Part shown: piece after piece, positions 16,750-26,111 of the stretch
How positions within the stretch are numbered: the stretch's first letter is position 1
How the letters are laid out: each line of letters begins with the position of its first letter
Notes under the pieces: model-generated
Seen by the model: the letters and a program-made list of their open reading frames with translations, nothing else
What the model was told of the DNA's origin: nothing
Databases searched by the model: none
From: Paenibacillus_AR sp051594765
GTDB taxonomy: Bacteria; Bacillota; Bacilli; Paenibacillales; NBRC-103111
Assembly (NCBI RefSeq): GCF_051594765.1
Contig: NZ_JBPPGJ010000008.1
Span: 186,001 to 250,000, forward strand
DNA: 64,000 nucleotides
Direction: 5' to 3'
Program-made: the position numbers and the translations under genes

Positions 16750-17766
16750 ATGAGCAACAACATGTGGCGGAAAAAGGCGGCTGTCACGGCAGCGGCAGCA
16801 CTAACCCTGTCCCTGGCCCTGGCGGGCTGCGGCGGCAAGGACACCAATTCGGCATCTCCTTCGGCAGCGGCAACCGCAACGGTTCAGCCCGCGGCCACGG
16901 CGGCTGTCCAGGCAACGCCCCCCGCGGCGACCCAGGCGGCTTCGAAGACGGTGTATCCGCTGAAGCTGAAGGATGCGACCGGCGTGGAGATCACCTTCGA
17001 CAAAGCGCCTGAGAAGATCGTCACCCTGGCCCCGAGCGAGACGGAGTCCGTATACGCGGCGGGAGCGGGAGCCAAGATCGTGGCCGTGGACAAGTGGAGC
17101 GACTATCCGGCGGAAGCCAAGAGCAAGGCGCAGATCGGCGATCTGAATTCCAACATGGAAGCGGTGGTGGCGGCAGGGTCCGATGTGGTCTTCGCCAGCG
17201 CCGGTGTGAATAAGAAGGCGGTGGAGGCGCTTCGGGCCTTGAACGTCAAGGTGTTCGCAAGCGATCCGAAGACGCTCCAGCAGGCGATCGACCGGGTGGA
17301 GCTGTTCGGCCAGATCCTGAACACCCAAGCGGAAGCCAAGAAAGCCGCTGACGAGATGCGCGCGGATCTGAAGAAAGTGACCGATGCCGTGAAGAACGCA
17401 CCGAAGAAACGGGTGTACATCGAATTCAGCCCGGGCTGGACCGTAGGCTCCGGCGAGTTCATGGACGAGATCGTCACCCTGGCGGGAGGCATCAACATCG
17501 GCGCAGACAAGAAGGGCTGGTACAAGATCGATCCGGAGGCCATCATCAAGGCCAATCCGGAGGTCATCGTCTATGCCAAGGGTGAAGCGGGCATGGGTTC
17601 CATCCTGGAGGAGATCAACAAGCGTCCGGGCTGGGATGCCATCGATGCCATGAAGAACAAGAAGCAGTATGCGGTGGATTCCAATCTGGTCAGCCGGGTC
17701 GGTCCGCGTGTCACCAAGGGACTGATCGAGGTGGCGAAGGCGATCCACCCGGATGAAGTGAAATAA
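16750..17766 (+). CDS. btuF: Cobalamin/corrinoid ABC transporter substrate-binding lipoprotein
   Basis: A 338-residue lipoprotein with a basic N-terminus and lipobox LALAGC (Cys near residue 27). An Ala/Thr/Gln-rich linker to about residue 65 is followed by a two-lobed periplasmic-binding domain of the BtuF/FhuD type (KIVTLAPSETESVYAAG, NMEAVVAAGSDVVFA). GAGGGAGAG lies 7 bases before the ATG. It is the first gene after the B12 riboswitch and is followed 1 base later by the permease gene, so corrinoid is the likely ligand. A haem or siderophore ligand is possible for the fold but contradicted by the riboswitch. Confidence 0.92.
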   Translation: MSNNMWRKKAAVTAAAALTLSLALAGCGGKDTNSASPSAAATATVQPAATAAVQATPPAATQAASKTVYPLKLKDATGVEITFDKAPEKIVTLAPSETESVYAAGAGAKIVAVDKWSDYPAEAKSKAQIGDLNSNMEAVVAAGSDVVFASAGVNKKAVEALRALNVKVFASDPKTLQQAIDRVELFGQILNTQAEAKKAADEMRADLKKVTDAVKNAPKKRVYIEFSPGWTVGSGEFMDEIVTLAGGINIGADKKGWYKIDPEAIIKANPEVIVYAKGEAGMGSILEEINKRPGWDAIDAMKNKKQYAVDSNLVSRVGPRVTKGLIEVAKAIHPDEVK

Positions 17767-17767
17767 G

Positions 17768-18802
17768 ATGAACAGGCGACTGATCATATGGGGAGGAGGA
17801 GCGGCGGCGCTCCTTCTTTTCTCCATTATTGCGAGTTTGTCGTTGGGTTCGGCTAGACTGCCGCTCCTGGAGGTGTGGCGGATTCTCCTGCATAAGCTCC
17901 CCCTGCTGGGGAGTGTCGTCCATCCGGATTGGCCGCAGGCCAGCGAGAACATTATTATGAAGGTTCGCTTCTCCCGGGTGGTTCTGGCCGTCTTGGTCGG
18001 CGCTTCGCTGGGAGTGGCCGGTTCGGGCTTCCAGGGGGTGCTCCGGAACCCGCTGGCCGACCCTTACACGCTGGGCGTAGCCTCAGGCGCGTCCGTCGGG
18101 GCCGCCTTCATCATCCTGTTCGAGCTGCAGCATGCCGTGGGGCAGTTTACCGTGCCGCTGGTAGCTTTTGCAACGGGGACCTTGACGCTTGTGGCGGTCT
18201 TCCGGCTGTCCTCCCATGGCGGGAAGTCCAAGGTGGAAACGCTGATTCTGGCGGGGGTGGTCGTCAGCGCCTTCCTGGGCGCCGTCGTCTCATTTATGGT
18301 CAGTCTCTCCAACAAGGTAGTCAACGAGATCCTCTACTGGCTCATGGGAAGCCTGTCCATGCGGAACTGGGACTATTCGCTGGTGCTCCTGCCGTATTTT
18401 GTGTTCGGACTCTTGGTCATCTGGTGGCATGTGAGGGCCTTGAACCTCCTGACGCTGGGGGAAAAGCAGGCCGCTCATCTCGGCGTCGATCTGGAGCGGA
18501 CCAAGTGGATCGTGCTGACCGTGTCCACTCTGCTGACTGCAGCGGCGGTGTCCGTATGCGGGGTCATCGGATTCGTCGGATTAGTGGTTCCCCATCTGGT
18601 GCGGCTGACGGTCGGACCGGATTACCGGCTTATCGTGCCGCTGTCCGCCCTAACTGGAGGGATCTATGTGCTGTGGTCCGATACGCTGGCCCGGCTCGTC
18701 CTGTCTCCGAAGGAGATCCCGCTCGGTGTGGTAACAGCACTCCTGGGCGCGCCATTCTTCGCTTATCTGCTGCGCAAGCGCAAATACCGGCAAGGGGGTT
18801 AA
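17768..18802 (+). CDS. btuC: Corrinoid ABC transporter permease (FecCD/BtuC family)
   Basis: A 344-residue membrane protein with about ten hydrophobic segments. FecCD-family motifs are LGVAGSGFQGVLRNPLADP near residue 80 and GFVGLVVPHLVRL near residue 270, the latter close to the coupling helix that meets the ATPase. It sits between the binding protein and the ATPase genes with near-zero spacing. As a homodimer it would form the pore of a B12 importer. Confidence 0.93.
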   Translation: MNRRLIIWGGGAAALLLFSIIASLSLGSARLPLLEVWRILLHKLPLLGSVVHPDWPQASENIIMKVRFSRVVLAVLVGASLGVAGSGFQGVLRNPLADPYTLGVASGASVGAAFIILFELQHAVGQFTVPLVAFATGTLTLVAVFRLSSHGGKSKVETLILAGVVVSAFLGAVVSFMVSLSNKVVNEILYWLMGSLSMRNWDYSLVLLPYFVFGLLVIWWHVRALNLLTLGEKQAAHLGVDLERTKWIVLTVSTLLTAAAVSVCGVIGFVGLVVPHLVRLTVGPDYRLIVPLSALTGGIYVLWSDTLARLVLSPKEIPLGVVTALLGAPFFAYLLRKRKYRQGG

Positions 18803-18806
18803 TGCG

Positions 18807-19640
18807 ATGATCGTCATGGAGAACGTGCAGAAGAGCTATGACGGCGTGCCGGTGCTCAAGCAGGTGAGCTGCTCCGTGCGCAAGGGCGAGATCTACGGGA
18901 TCATCGGTCCCAATGGGAGCGGCAAATCCACCCTGCTGAAGATGATCTCCGGCACGGAGCGCCCGGATGCGGGGAGCGTGCGGGTGGACGGCAGGGAGGT
19001 GTCCGACTATGCCCGGCGGAAGCTGGCCCGCTTCATGGCGGTGCTGGAGCAGGAGGCACTGCCGCCGGTCGGCTTCACCGTGCGGGAGATTCTCGAGATG
19101 GGACGGTATCCCCATCAGGATTGGCTCGGGCGGGACCGGAGCGATGCCGAGGGGCTGCTGGCCGGGATCGTGGAGCGGCTGGGGCTGGCGGTGCTGGAGG
19201 AGCGGGCGGTGGACCAGTTGAGCGGAGGCGAACGCCAGCGTGCGGCGCTGGGCAAGGCCATGGCGCAGGAGCCGACGGTGCTGCTCCTCGACGAGCCCAC
19301 GACCTACCTGGATATCGGCTACCAGCTCCAGATGATGGATTACGTGCGCAAGTGGAACCGGGAGTGCGGGCTGACAGTGGTGGCTGTGCTGCACGATCTG
19401 AACCTGGCCGCCTTGTACTGCGACCGGCTGCTGGTGCTGAAGGATGGGGAAGTCCAGGCCATCGGGATGCCCTGGGAGGTATTGAGCGAGGAGCTGGTGG
19501 AGCGGGTGTACGGCACCCGGCCCGTGGTGATGCCGCATCCGGCTGTCGGAGCGCCACAGCTGCTGCTGACTCCGGAAGAAAGCGAACCGATTCAGACCGG
19601 GGATACCCGGCAAGAGGAAAAGGAGACGATAAGACGATGA
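18807..19640 (+). CDS. btuD: Corrinoid ABC transporter ATP-binding protein
   Basis: A 277-residue ATPase with Walker A GPNGSGKST, Q-loop region near LEQEALPP, signature LSGGERQRAALGKA, Walker B VLLLDEPTTYLD and the switch histidine in LHDLN. It belongs to the FepC/BtuD/HmuV importer class. It starts 4 bases after btuC, and its stop overlaps the cobT start in an ATGA, indicating translational coupling. Confidence 0.93.
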   Translation: MIVMENVQKSYDGVPVLKQVSCSVRKGEIYGIIGPNGSGKSTLLKMISGTERPDAGSVRVDGREVSDYARRKLARFMAVLEQEALPPVGFTVREILEMGRYPHQDWLGRDRSDAEGLLAGIVERLGLAVLEERAVDQLSGGERQRAALGKAMAQEPTVLLLDEPTTYLDIGYQLQMMDYVRKWNRECGLTVVAVLHDLNLAALYCDRLLVLKDGEVQAIGMPWEVLSEELVERVYGTRPVVMPHPAVGAPQLLLTPEESEPIQTGDTRQEEKETIRR

Positions 19641-20701
19641 AGAAGGCAACCTTATCATTGGAACAAATGACGGCCGGCATTCGGCCGCTGGACGAAGAGG
19701 CTTGCGCCCGTGCGGCGGCGCATCTGGATCAGCTGACCAAGCCCCCCGGCAGCTTGGGCAAGCTGGAGGCGGTGGCGGTGCAGCTGGCCGGCATGACCGG
19801 TGAGCTGGCCCCGGAGCTGGGGCGCAAGGCCGTGGTGGTAATGGCCGGCGACCATGGGGTATGCGAGGAAGGCGTGAGCGCATTTCCGCAGGAGGTGACG
19901 CCCCAGATGGTCATGAACTTCCTGGGCGGCGGCGCTGCCGTCAATGTGCTGGCCCGGCATGCGGGAGCGGAGGTGGTCTGCGTCGATATCGGGGTGAACG
20001 CAGAGCTGTCCCACGAGAAGCTGATCTCCCGCAAGGTCCGCTGGGGCACCCGGAATCTGGCCCGGGAAGCGGCCATGACCCGGGAGGAGGCGCTGGCCGC
20101 CGTTCAGGTCGGCTACGAGCTGGCTCTGGAGCTGGCGGATCAGGGCGTGGGCCTGTTCGCCACCGGCGAGATGGGCATCGGCAACACCACGCCCAGTGCG
20201 GCGATCTTGTCGGCGTTCACCGGTCTTCCTCCGGAAGCCGTAGTGGGACGGGGCACGGGCATCGGGGACGAGCGGCTCGTGCACAAGCAGAAGGTGCTGG
20301 CGCAGGCCTTAGAGGTGAACAAGCCGGACGCCTCCGACCCGCTGGACGTGCTGGCCAAGGTAGGCGGCCTGGAGATCGCCGGCTTGACCGGCTTGATTCT
20401 GGGTGCGGCGGAGAAGCGGAAGCCGGTGGTCATCGACGGCTTCATCTCGTCGGCCGCCGCCCTGACGGCCAGCCGTATGGCGCCGCTATCCCAGGCATAC
20501 ATGATCGCCTCCCATCTGTCGGATGAACAGGGCCACCGGTTGATGCTGGATGCCTTGGGCCTTAGGCCCATGGTGACGCTGGACATGCGGTTGGGCGAGG
20601 GGACGGGAGCCGTTCTGTGCTTCCACCTGGTGGAGGCGGCGATCCGCGTGATGGCGGAGATGGCGACCTTCGCTTCGGCGGGAGTCAGCAACCAGGAGTA
20701 A
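19637..20701 (+). CDS. cobT: Nicotinate-nucleotide--dimethylbenzimidazole phosphoribosyltransferase
   Basis: A 354-residue enzyme that activates the lower-ligand base for cobamide assembly. Family features are LTKPPGSLGKLE near the start, VVMAGDHGVCEEGVS, GATGEMGIGNTTPSAA-type sequence (GEMGIGNTT) and the C-terminal LGEGTGAVL with its catalytic glutamate. The ATG overlaps the btuD stop by 4 bases. The usual length of the family is about 350 residues, so the gene is complete. Confidence 0.95.
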   Translation: MKKATLSLEQMTAGIRPLDEEACARAAAHLDQLTKPPGSLGKLEAVAVQLAGMTGELAPELGRKAVVVMAGDHGVCEEGVSAFPQEVTPQMVMNFLGGGAAVNVLARHAGAEVVCVDIGVNAELSHEKLISRKVRWGTRNLAREAAMTREEALAAVQVGYELALELADQGVGLFATGEMGIGNTTPSAAILSAFTGLPPEAVVGRGTGIGDERLVHKQKVLAQALEVNKPDASDPLDVLAKVGGLEIAGLTGLILGAAEKRKPVVIDGFISSAAALTASRMAPLSQAYMIASHLSDEQGHRLMLDALGLRPMVTLDMRLGEGTGAVLCFHLVEAAIRVMAEMATFASAGVSNQE

Positions 20702-20785
20702 CCGAAGGCCGGGGACCGGCCCGGCGAGCAGGACGTGAAGACGGGAATGGGCTGACAAGGATCGAAGAGAAGGAGCCGGTTCATT

Positions 20786-21505
20786 ATGCTGGTATTGGTC
20801 ACCGGAGGAGCCCGCAGCGGCAAGAGCGGGTTCGCGGAGCGGTATGCGGCCTGCTTGGGCCGACGGGGAATCTATGTGGCAACCTCCCGGATCTGGGACG
20901 GCGAGATGCAGGACCGGGTGGAGCTGCACAGGAGCACACGGGAGGCTGGTGTTTTCCCATGGACGACGGTGGAGGAGCCCCTGAAGCTGGCGGAGCTGCT
21001 GGCGGACTTGGGCGTGGAGGCGCAGGCGCAGGCGGAGGCATCTACGGAGGCTTCTGCGTCCGGGACAGAGACTCAGGCCGGACGGGCTCCGGCCTTGGCG
21101 GGCCGTGAGGACAAGAAGCCAGCCAGCAATGGCGCGATAGACGGAAAGTGGGCCGGGCCGGTCATCCTGGTGGATTGCCTGACGCTGTGGCTGACGAACC
21201 TGCTGCTGGAAGCCGGCGTGGAGGAATGGACCCGGGAGGAGATGGCTCAGGCCGGTGCCCTGGCGGAAGCGGAGGTGGAGCGTCTGGCCGGGGTGCTGCG
21301 CTCTCTGCCGGTTCCCGTGCTGTTGGTGACCAACGAGGTGGGGGACGGCCTGGTGCCGGAATACCCGCTTGGCCGGCTGTTCCGCGATGCGGCGGGGCGG
21401 ATGAACCAGCGTCTTGCCGCGCTCTGCGACCAGGTGTTCCTGGTCACGGCGGGCATTCCGGTGGAGCTGAAGCATCTGGCCTTCCGGCTGCCGGGAGAAG
21501 CGTGA
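20786..21505 (+). CDS. cobU: Adenosylcobinamide kinase / adenosylcobinamide-phosphate guanylyltransferase
   Basis: A 239-residue enzyme that phosphorylates adenosylcobinamide and then loads GMP. The P-loop GGARSGKS lies at residues 7-14, the guanylylation histidine is probably His48 in ELHRSTRE, and VDCLTLWLTN and VTNEVGDGLVPEYPLGR are family blocks. Compared with typical members (about 180 residues) it carries an extra Ala/Glu/Gln-rich segment at about 76-122. AAGGAG precedes the ATG. An 84-base gap separates it from cobT. Confidence 0.93.
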   Translation: MLVLVTGGARSGKSGFAERYAACLGRRGIYVATSRIWDGEMQDRVELHRSTREAGVFPWTTVEEPLKLAELLADLGVEAQAQAEASTEASASGTETQAGRAPALAGREDKKPASNGAIDGKWAGPVILVDCLTLWLTNLLLEAGVEEWTREEMAQAGALAEAEVERLAGVLRSLPVPVLLVTNEVGDGLVPEYPLGRLFRDAAGRMNQRLAALCDQVFLVTAGIPVELKHLAFRLPGEA

Positions 21506-21535
21506 ACGTACTTATTCATCGGGGAGGAGGCGAGG

Positions 21536-22531
21536 GTGCTGCTCTGGTATACACCTGAAGAAATCCTGGGCATGCTGCTGGCGGCCCTCGTCATAGACTG
21601 GCTGGTAGGGGATCCGCCTTGGCCCACCCACCCGGTGATCCTGATCGGACGCTGGATCAAGTGGCTGGAGCGCCGTCTGCGCGACGGAGAAACTCCGGAG
21701 TGGGACAGGGCCAAGCTGAAGCGCCGGGGGACGGTGTTGACGGCGGCTACGGTCATTCTCTCAGCCGCAGTAACCGGCGGTATCGTCTGGGCCCTTCACG
21801 CGGTGCATCCGTGGCTGGGAATGGTCGCCAACGCTTGGCTCATCTCCACCACCGTGGCGGTGAAGGGGCTGAAGGATGCGGCCCTGCTGGTGTACCGTCC
21901 GCTGGCGGAGGGTAACCTGCCTGATGCCCGCAAATATGTGGGCTACATCGTGGGCCGGGATACGGCCGGCCTGAACGAGCCGGAGATTACCCGGGCGGCG
22001 GTGGAGACGGTGGCGGAGAACACGGTGGATGCTGTGGTGTCCCCCTTGTTCTTCGCTCTCCTGGGAGCGGCGCCGCTGGCCATGGCCTACCGGGCGTCCA
22101 ACACCCTCGACTCCATGGTCGGCTACCGCAGCGAGCGGTACCTGCACTTCGGCTGGGCCTCGGCCCGGTGGGACGACGTACTGAACCTGCTGCCGGCCCG
22201 GTTGACCGCCTGGATGCTCGTGCTGGTCGCCGCCTGCTCCGGCAGCGGGCTGTCGGCGGTCCGGGCCCGGCGCGCGGTCCGGCAGTTTGCCCGGCTGCAT
22301 CCCAGCCCGAACAGCGGCTTCCCCGAATCCGCCGTGGCCGGCGCTCTGGGGGTCGAGCTGGGCGGGAGGAACACATACGGGGGCCTGATCAGCGAGCGGG
22401 CCCGGATGGGGTGGCCCCTGCGGCCCCTCGGCAAGGATGACCTGGTGCTGACGGTCCGGCTCTTGTACCGGGTCAGCTATCTGATAGCGGGAGGATGCTT
22501 ATGCGCACTCATGATCCTAAAGGCTCTATAA
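21536..22531 (+). CDS. cbiB: Adenosylcobinamide-phosphate synthase (CbiB/CobD type)
   Basis: A 331-residue membrane protein that attaches the aminopropanol phosphate arm to adenosylcobyric acid. Family features are DWLVGDPPWPTHPVILIG near the start, GRDTAGLNEPEITRAAVET, ENTVDAVVSPLFFALLG, and NTLDSMVGY. The start is GTG, with GGAGGAGG about 5 bases upstream. The 3' end overlaps the cobS start by about 31 bases. Confidence 0.93.
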   Translation: MLLWYTPEEILGMLLAALVIDWLVGDPPWPTHPVILIGRWIKWLERRLRDGETPEWDRAKLKRRGTVLTAATVILSAAVTGGIVWALHAVHPWLGMVANAWLISTTVAVKGLKDAALLVYRPLAEGNLPDARKYVGYIVGRDTAGLNEPEITRAAVETVAENTVDAVVSPLFFALLGAAPLAMAYRASNTLDSMVGYRSERYLHFGWASARWDDVLNLLPARLTAWMLVLVAACSGSGLSAVRARRAVRQFARLHPSPNSGFPESAVAGALGVELGGRNTYGGLISERARMGWPLRPLGKDDLVLTVRLLYRVSYLIAGGCLCALMILKAL

Positions 22532-23322
22532 CCTGGTGGCACCCGGCAGCGGCGGCGTTCCAGCTGCTCAGCCGGATCCCGTTCCCCGTGCAGGTGCCGT
22601 TCGAGGAGCGGGTGCTCAGCCGGAGCGTCGTATTCTATCCGGCGGTGGGCCTCGTCATCGGCCTTCTCCTGGCCGGAGCGGGAACGGTGCTGTCCGCCGT
22701 GCTGCCCGTGGAGGTGTCGGCCGCCCTGCTGGCCGGGCTCTGGGTGGCGCTGACGGGGGGGCTGCACCTGGACGGGCTGATGGACACGGCCGACGGCCTG
22801 CTGAGCCACCGGTCCCGGGAGCGGATGCTGGAGATTATGAAGGACAGCCGGGTGGGAGCCATGGGCGTCATGGCCTGCGTGCTGCAGCTGCTGCTGAAAT
22901 ATGCGCTGCTCCACGCCCTGCTGGAGGCGCAGTGGCCCCTGGCAGCCGGCCTGCTGGCGGCGGCTCCGGTCTGGAGCCGCTGGTTTATGGTGGCGGCAGT
23001 GGTCTCATGGCCGTATGCCCGGGAAGGACAGCCGGGCATGGGCTCCTACTTCAGCGGCGCCGGCTCCCGGCACCTGCTGGGCGCCTCCCTGCTGGCGGCG
23101 ATCGGATCGGCCGTGCTGCTGGGCTGGCTGGCCGGCGATTGGCGGGACGCCATCGTGCTGTCGGCGGGGGCTTCGGTAACCGCCGGATGTGCGGGGCTGT
23201 TGGTTGCGGTACGTATGGCGGGCAAGCTGGGAGGCTTGACCGGGGATACGTACGGCGCAATCAACGAGATAGTGGAGACGGTGCTGCTGCTGGCTTCCGT
23301 CTTGTATCTGTATAACCTGTAG
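22501..23322 (+). CDS. cobS: Adenosylcobinamide-GDP ribazoletransferase (cobalamin synthase)
   Basis: A 273-residue membrane enzyme joining adenosylcobinamide-GDP with alpha-ribazole (phosphate). The family motif GGLHLDGLMDTADGLLSHRSRERMLEIM is present in pieces such as LHLDGLMDTADGL, followed by MKDSRVGAMGV. About six hydrophobic helices cover the rest, ending with TGDTYGAINEI. The ATG at 22501 has GGGAGG 6 bases upstream; an ATG at 22495 touches that site and is less likely. Confidence 0.93.
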   Translation: MRTHDPKGSITWWHPAAAAFQLLSRIPFPVQVPFEERVLSRSVVFYPAVGLVIGLLLAGAGTVLSAVLPVEVSAALLAGLWVALTGGLHLDGLMDTADGLLSHRSRERMLEIMKDSRVGAMGVMACVLQLLLKYALLHALLEAQWPLAAGLLAAAPVWSRWFMVAAVVSWPYAREGQPGMGSYFSGAGSRHLLGASLLAAIGSAVLLGWLAGDWRDAIVLSAGASVTAGCAGLLVAVRMAGKLGGLTGDTYGAINEIVETVLLLASVLYLYNL

Positions 23323-23364
23323 GCGGGACGGCCCGCAAGAGACAAGGATGGGGAGGATATGACC

Positions 23365-24480
23365 ATGTCGCTGGAACGGCACGGCCACGGCGGAGATATC
23401 TGGACGGCCGCCGAGCTGTACGGCTTGGATAAGAACGGCTTCTTGGACTTCAGCTCCAATATGAACCCGCTGGGGCCTCCCGGGTCGGCGGAGCGGATCC
23501 TGCTGTCGGAATGGCGGCGGGAGCTGTCCCGCTACCCGGACCCGGACTGCCGGGAGCTGCGGGAACGGATCGCCGCCCTGTATCGGGTTCCAGTGGAAGC
23601 GGTGCTGGCCGGCAACGGCGCGGCCGAGCTGATCGACCTGGCGGTCCAATCCCACAACCCGCGCACCGTCGGTCTCCTGCGCCCCTGCTTCTCCGAATAC
23701 GGGGAAGCGGCGGAGAAAGCAGGGGCGGCGGTCATCGAGCTGCCGCTTCGGGAGGAGCACGGCTTCCTGCCCGATCCGGACTCACTTGAGCTGGAGGAGG
23801 GCATCCGGGCGTCGGACCTGCTCTTCTTCGGACATCCTAACAACCCGACGGGCCGCCTGCTGCCGCAGACCTTCCTTGACCGGGTCCTGGATACGGACAA
23901 GCCCGTCATCCTGGATGAGGCCTTCATTGACTTCTCGGGAGACGAAGAGCGCTTCAGCCGGATCCGTCAGGCGCCTCTCACGGACAAGCTAATGGTGGTC
24001 CGGTCCTTGACCAAGTTCTACACCATTCCGGGCTTGCGGCTCGGCTTCATCGTAGCCCATCCTGACCGGATCCGGCGGATGAAGCGGCAGCAGGTGCAGT
24101 GGAGCGTCAACGCCCTGGCTCAGCGGCTCGGTGCGGAGATGCTCGGCGACCGGGAGTTCGGGGAGCGGACGCTGGCTTGGCTGCAAGCCGAGCGCCCCTG
24201 GCTGACAGAGGAGCTTCGGGCCCTGGGTCTCCAGGTGACGAAGAGCGATACCAATTACCTGCTGTTCCGGATTCCGGACGAGGAGCCCTATGACATCCGG
24301 GCGCTGCAAGCCGCCATGGGCAAGCGGGGCATCCTGATCCGGGATGCCTCCACCTTCGGCTGTCTCTCCCGGCGCTTCGGCCGGACCGCCGTCAAGCTGC
24401 GGGAGGACAACCTCCGGCTGATCGGCGCGCTTCAGGCTTCCATCCGGGAGCTGCATCATTCAGAAGGAGGCCGCTTATGA
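23365..24480 (+). CDS. cobD: Threonine-phosphate decarboxylase (CobD/CobC family, PLP)
   Basis: A 371-residue aminotransferase-fold enzyme that makes the (R)-1-amino-2-propanol phosphate used by CbiB. It starts RHGHGGDIWTAAE and has FSSNMNPLGPP, GNGAAELIDL, FGHPNNPTGRLL, LDEAFIDFSG and the PLP lysine in RSLTKFYTIPGLRLG. These features separate it from histidinol-phosphate aminotransferase. GGGAGG is 8 bases before the ATG at 23365 and 2 before the one at 23359. The stop overlaps the cbiP start by 4 bases. Confidence 0.9.
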   Translation: MSLERHGHGGDIWTAAELYGLDKNGFLDFSSNMNPLGPPGSAERILLSEWRRELSRYPDPDCRELRERIAALYRVPVEAVLAGNGAAELIDLAVQSHNPRTVGLLRPCFSEYGEAAEKAGAAVIELPLREEHGFLPDPDSLELEEGIRASDLLFFGHPNNPTGRLLPQTFLDRVLDTDKPVILDEAFIDFSGDEERFSRIRQAPLTDKLMVVRSLTKFYTIPGLRLGFIVAHPDRIRRMKRQQVQWSVNALAQRLGAEMLGDREFGERTLAWLQAERPWLTEELRALGLQVTKSDTNYLLFRIPDEEPYDIRALQAAMGKRGILIRDASTFGCLSRRFGRTAVKLREDNLRLIGALQASIRELHHSEGGRL

Positions 24481-26111
24481 CCGACCTTATCATCCCGAAG
24501 CCCGGCGGAATTCGCGGCTCCACAGAGCCGGCGCCGACGCTGATGCTCCAAGGAACCGCCTCCGACGTTGGCAAAAGCATTCTGACGGCCGCTCTGTGCC
24601 GGATCTTCGTTCAGGACGGGCTCCGGACGGCGCCCTTCAAGTCGCAGAACATGTCGCTCAACTCCTACATCACGCCGGACGGCAAGGAAATCGGCCGGGC
24701 CCAGGGACTTCAGGCCGATGCCTGCCGGATTGCGGCCAGCACGGACATGAATCCGATCCTTCTGAAGCCGAAGAAGGACATGGTCTCCCAAGTGGTGGTC
24801 CACGGCAAGCCCCTCCGGGATTACGAGGCTCGGGCATACCGGGAGGAGTATCTTGTCCAGGCGGAAGGGATCGTGAAGGAGGCGCTGGACCGCCTCCGTG
24901 CGGAATACGATCTCGTCGTGATCGAAGGCGCCGGAAGCCCGGCGGAGGTGAATCTGAAGGACCGGGACATCGTCAACATGAGGCTGGCCGGCTGGGCCGG
25001 CGCTCCGGTGCTCTTGGTCGCCGATATTGACCGTGGCGGCGTATTCGCCTCCATCGTAGGTACTCTGGAGATTCTGGAGCCCCATGAGCGGGACCGGGTC
25101 CGGGGCTTCATCATCAATAAGTTCCGTGGGGACGTGACCCTCTTGAAGCCGGGGCTTGATTGGCTGGAGCAGCGCACGGGCAAGCCGGTGCTGGGCGTTA
25201 TCCCCTACCTGCCTAAGCTGGACCTGGAGGATGAGGACTCGGCCTCTCTGGACGCGAAGCTGTCGGGGCGGCAGGGTTCGCCCCTGCCCGGATCCGGTAC
25301 GTCCGGGAAGGCTCTCGACATCGCTGTGGTCCGTCTGCCCCGGCTGTCCAATTTTACTGATTTCGACCCTCTGCCCCTGGAGCCGGACGTATCGCTGCGC
25401 TATGTGACCGAGCCCGGGCAGCTGGGAGAACCCGATGCCCTGATCCTCCCCGGCAGCAAAAATACGGTGGATGACCTCTTGTTCCTCCGGGAAACGGGCC
25501 TTGAGGCCGCCATTCTCCGGTACGTCCGGGAGGGCGGCGAGCTGGTCGGTATCTGCGCCGGCTACCAGATGCTGGGCCGCCGTCTTCTGGATCCGGAGCG
25601 GCTGGAATCGGACCGGGAGGAGACGGATGCGCTGGGATTGCTCCCGTCGGAGACCGTCTTCACGCCCGACAAGCGGACGGTCCGGGTGGCGGGAACGGCT
25701 GAGGTGCCGGGAGCGGCCGGCCTTCCCTATCCCATCCGCGGCTACGAGATCCATATGGGCCGGACCCGGTATGTTGAGCCGGAGCCCCATCCCTTCCGGA
25801 TCGCCAGGACGGGACCGGACGGCATGCCGGAGGAGCCGCCCCACGGGGACGGCGCTGCGGCCTTCGGAGGCAAGGTGTGGGGAACCTACGTTCACGGCAT
25901 TCTGCACAATGACGGGTTCCGCCGGTGCTGGCTCGATAAGCTCCGCACCGCCAGAGGCTGGGAGCCGGTACGGGAGACGCTGGATCTCCAATCCCGGCGG
26001 GAGGCTGCCTTCGACAGGCTGGCCGGCCATGTGCGCGCGCATTTGGATATGGAACGGATCTATGAGATGATAAGGCCGACGGAGACTGATGAGGGAGGAC
26101 AAGAGCCATGA
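24477..26111 (+). CDS. cbiP: Cobyric acid synthase (glutamine-hydrolysing)
   Basis: A 544-residue amidotransferase that amidates four carboxylates of adenosylcobyrinic diamide. The N-terminal dethiobiotin-synthase-like ATPase has MLQGTASDVGKS (residues about 23-34), FKSQNMSLNS and EGAGSPAEVNL. The C-terminal class I glutaminase has the nucleophile Cys in GICAGYQMLG and the histidine in GTYVHGILHNDG. A Gly/Ser-rich insertion (about 263-280) separates the halves. Gene ends overlap both neighbours by 4 bases. Confidence 0.95.
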   Translation: MTDLIIPKPGGIRGSTEPAPTLMLQGTASDVGKSILTAALCRIFVQDGLRTAPFKSQNMSLNSYITPDGKEIGRAQGLQADACRIAASTDMNPILLKPKKDMVSQVVVHGKPLRDYEARAYREEYLVQAEGIVKEALDRLRAEYDLVVIEGAGSPAEVNLKDRDIVNMRLAGWAGAPVLLVADIDRGGVFASIVGTLEILEPHERDRVRGFIINKFRGDVTLLKPGLDWLEQRTGKPVLGVIPYLPKLDLEDEDSASLDAKLSGRQGSPLPGSGTSGKALDIAVVRLPRLSNFTDFDPLPLEPDVSLRYVTEPGQLGEPDALILPGSKNTVDDLLFLRETGLEAAILRYVREGGELVGICAGYQMLGRRLLDPERLESDREETDALGLLPSETVFTPDKRTVRVAGTAEVPGAAGLPYPIRGYEIHMGRTRYVEPEPHPFRIARTGPDGMPEEPPHGDGAAAFGGKVWGTYVHGILHNDGFRRCWLDKLRTARGWEPVRETLDLQSRREAAFDRLAGHVRAHLDMERIYEMIRPTETDEGGQEP

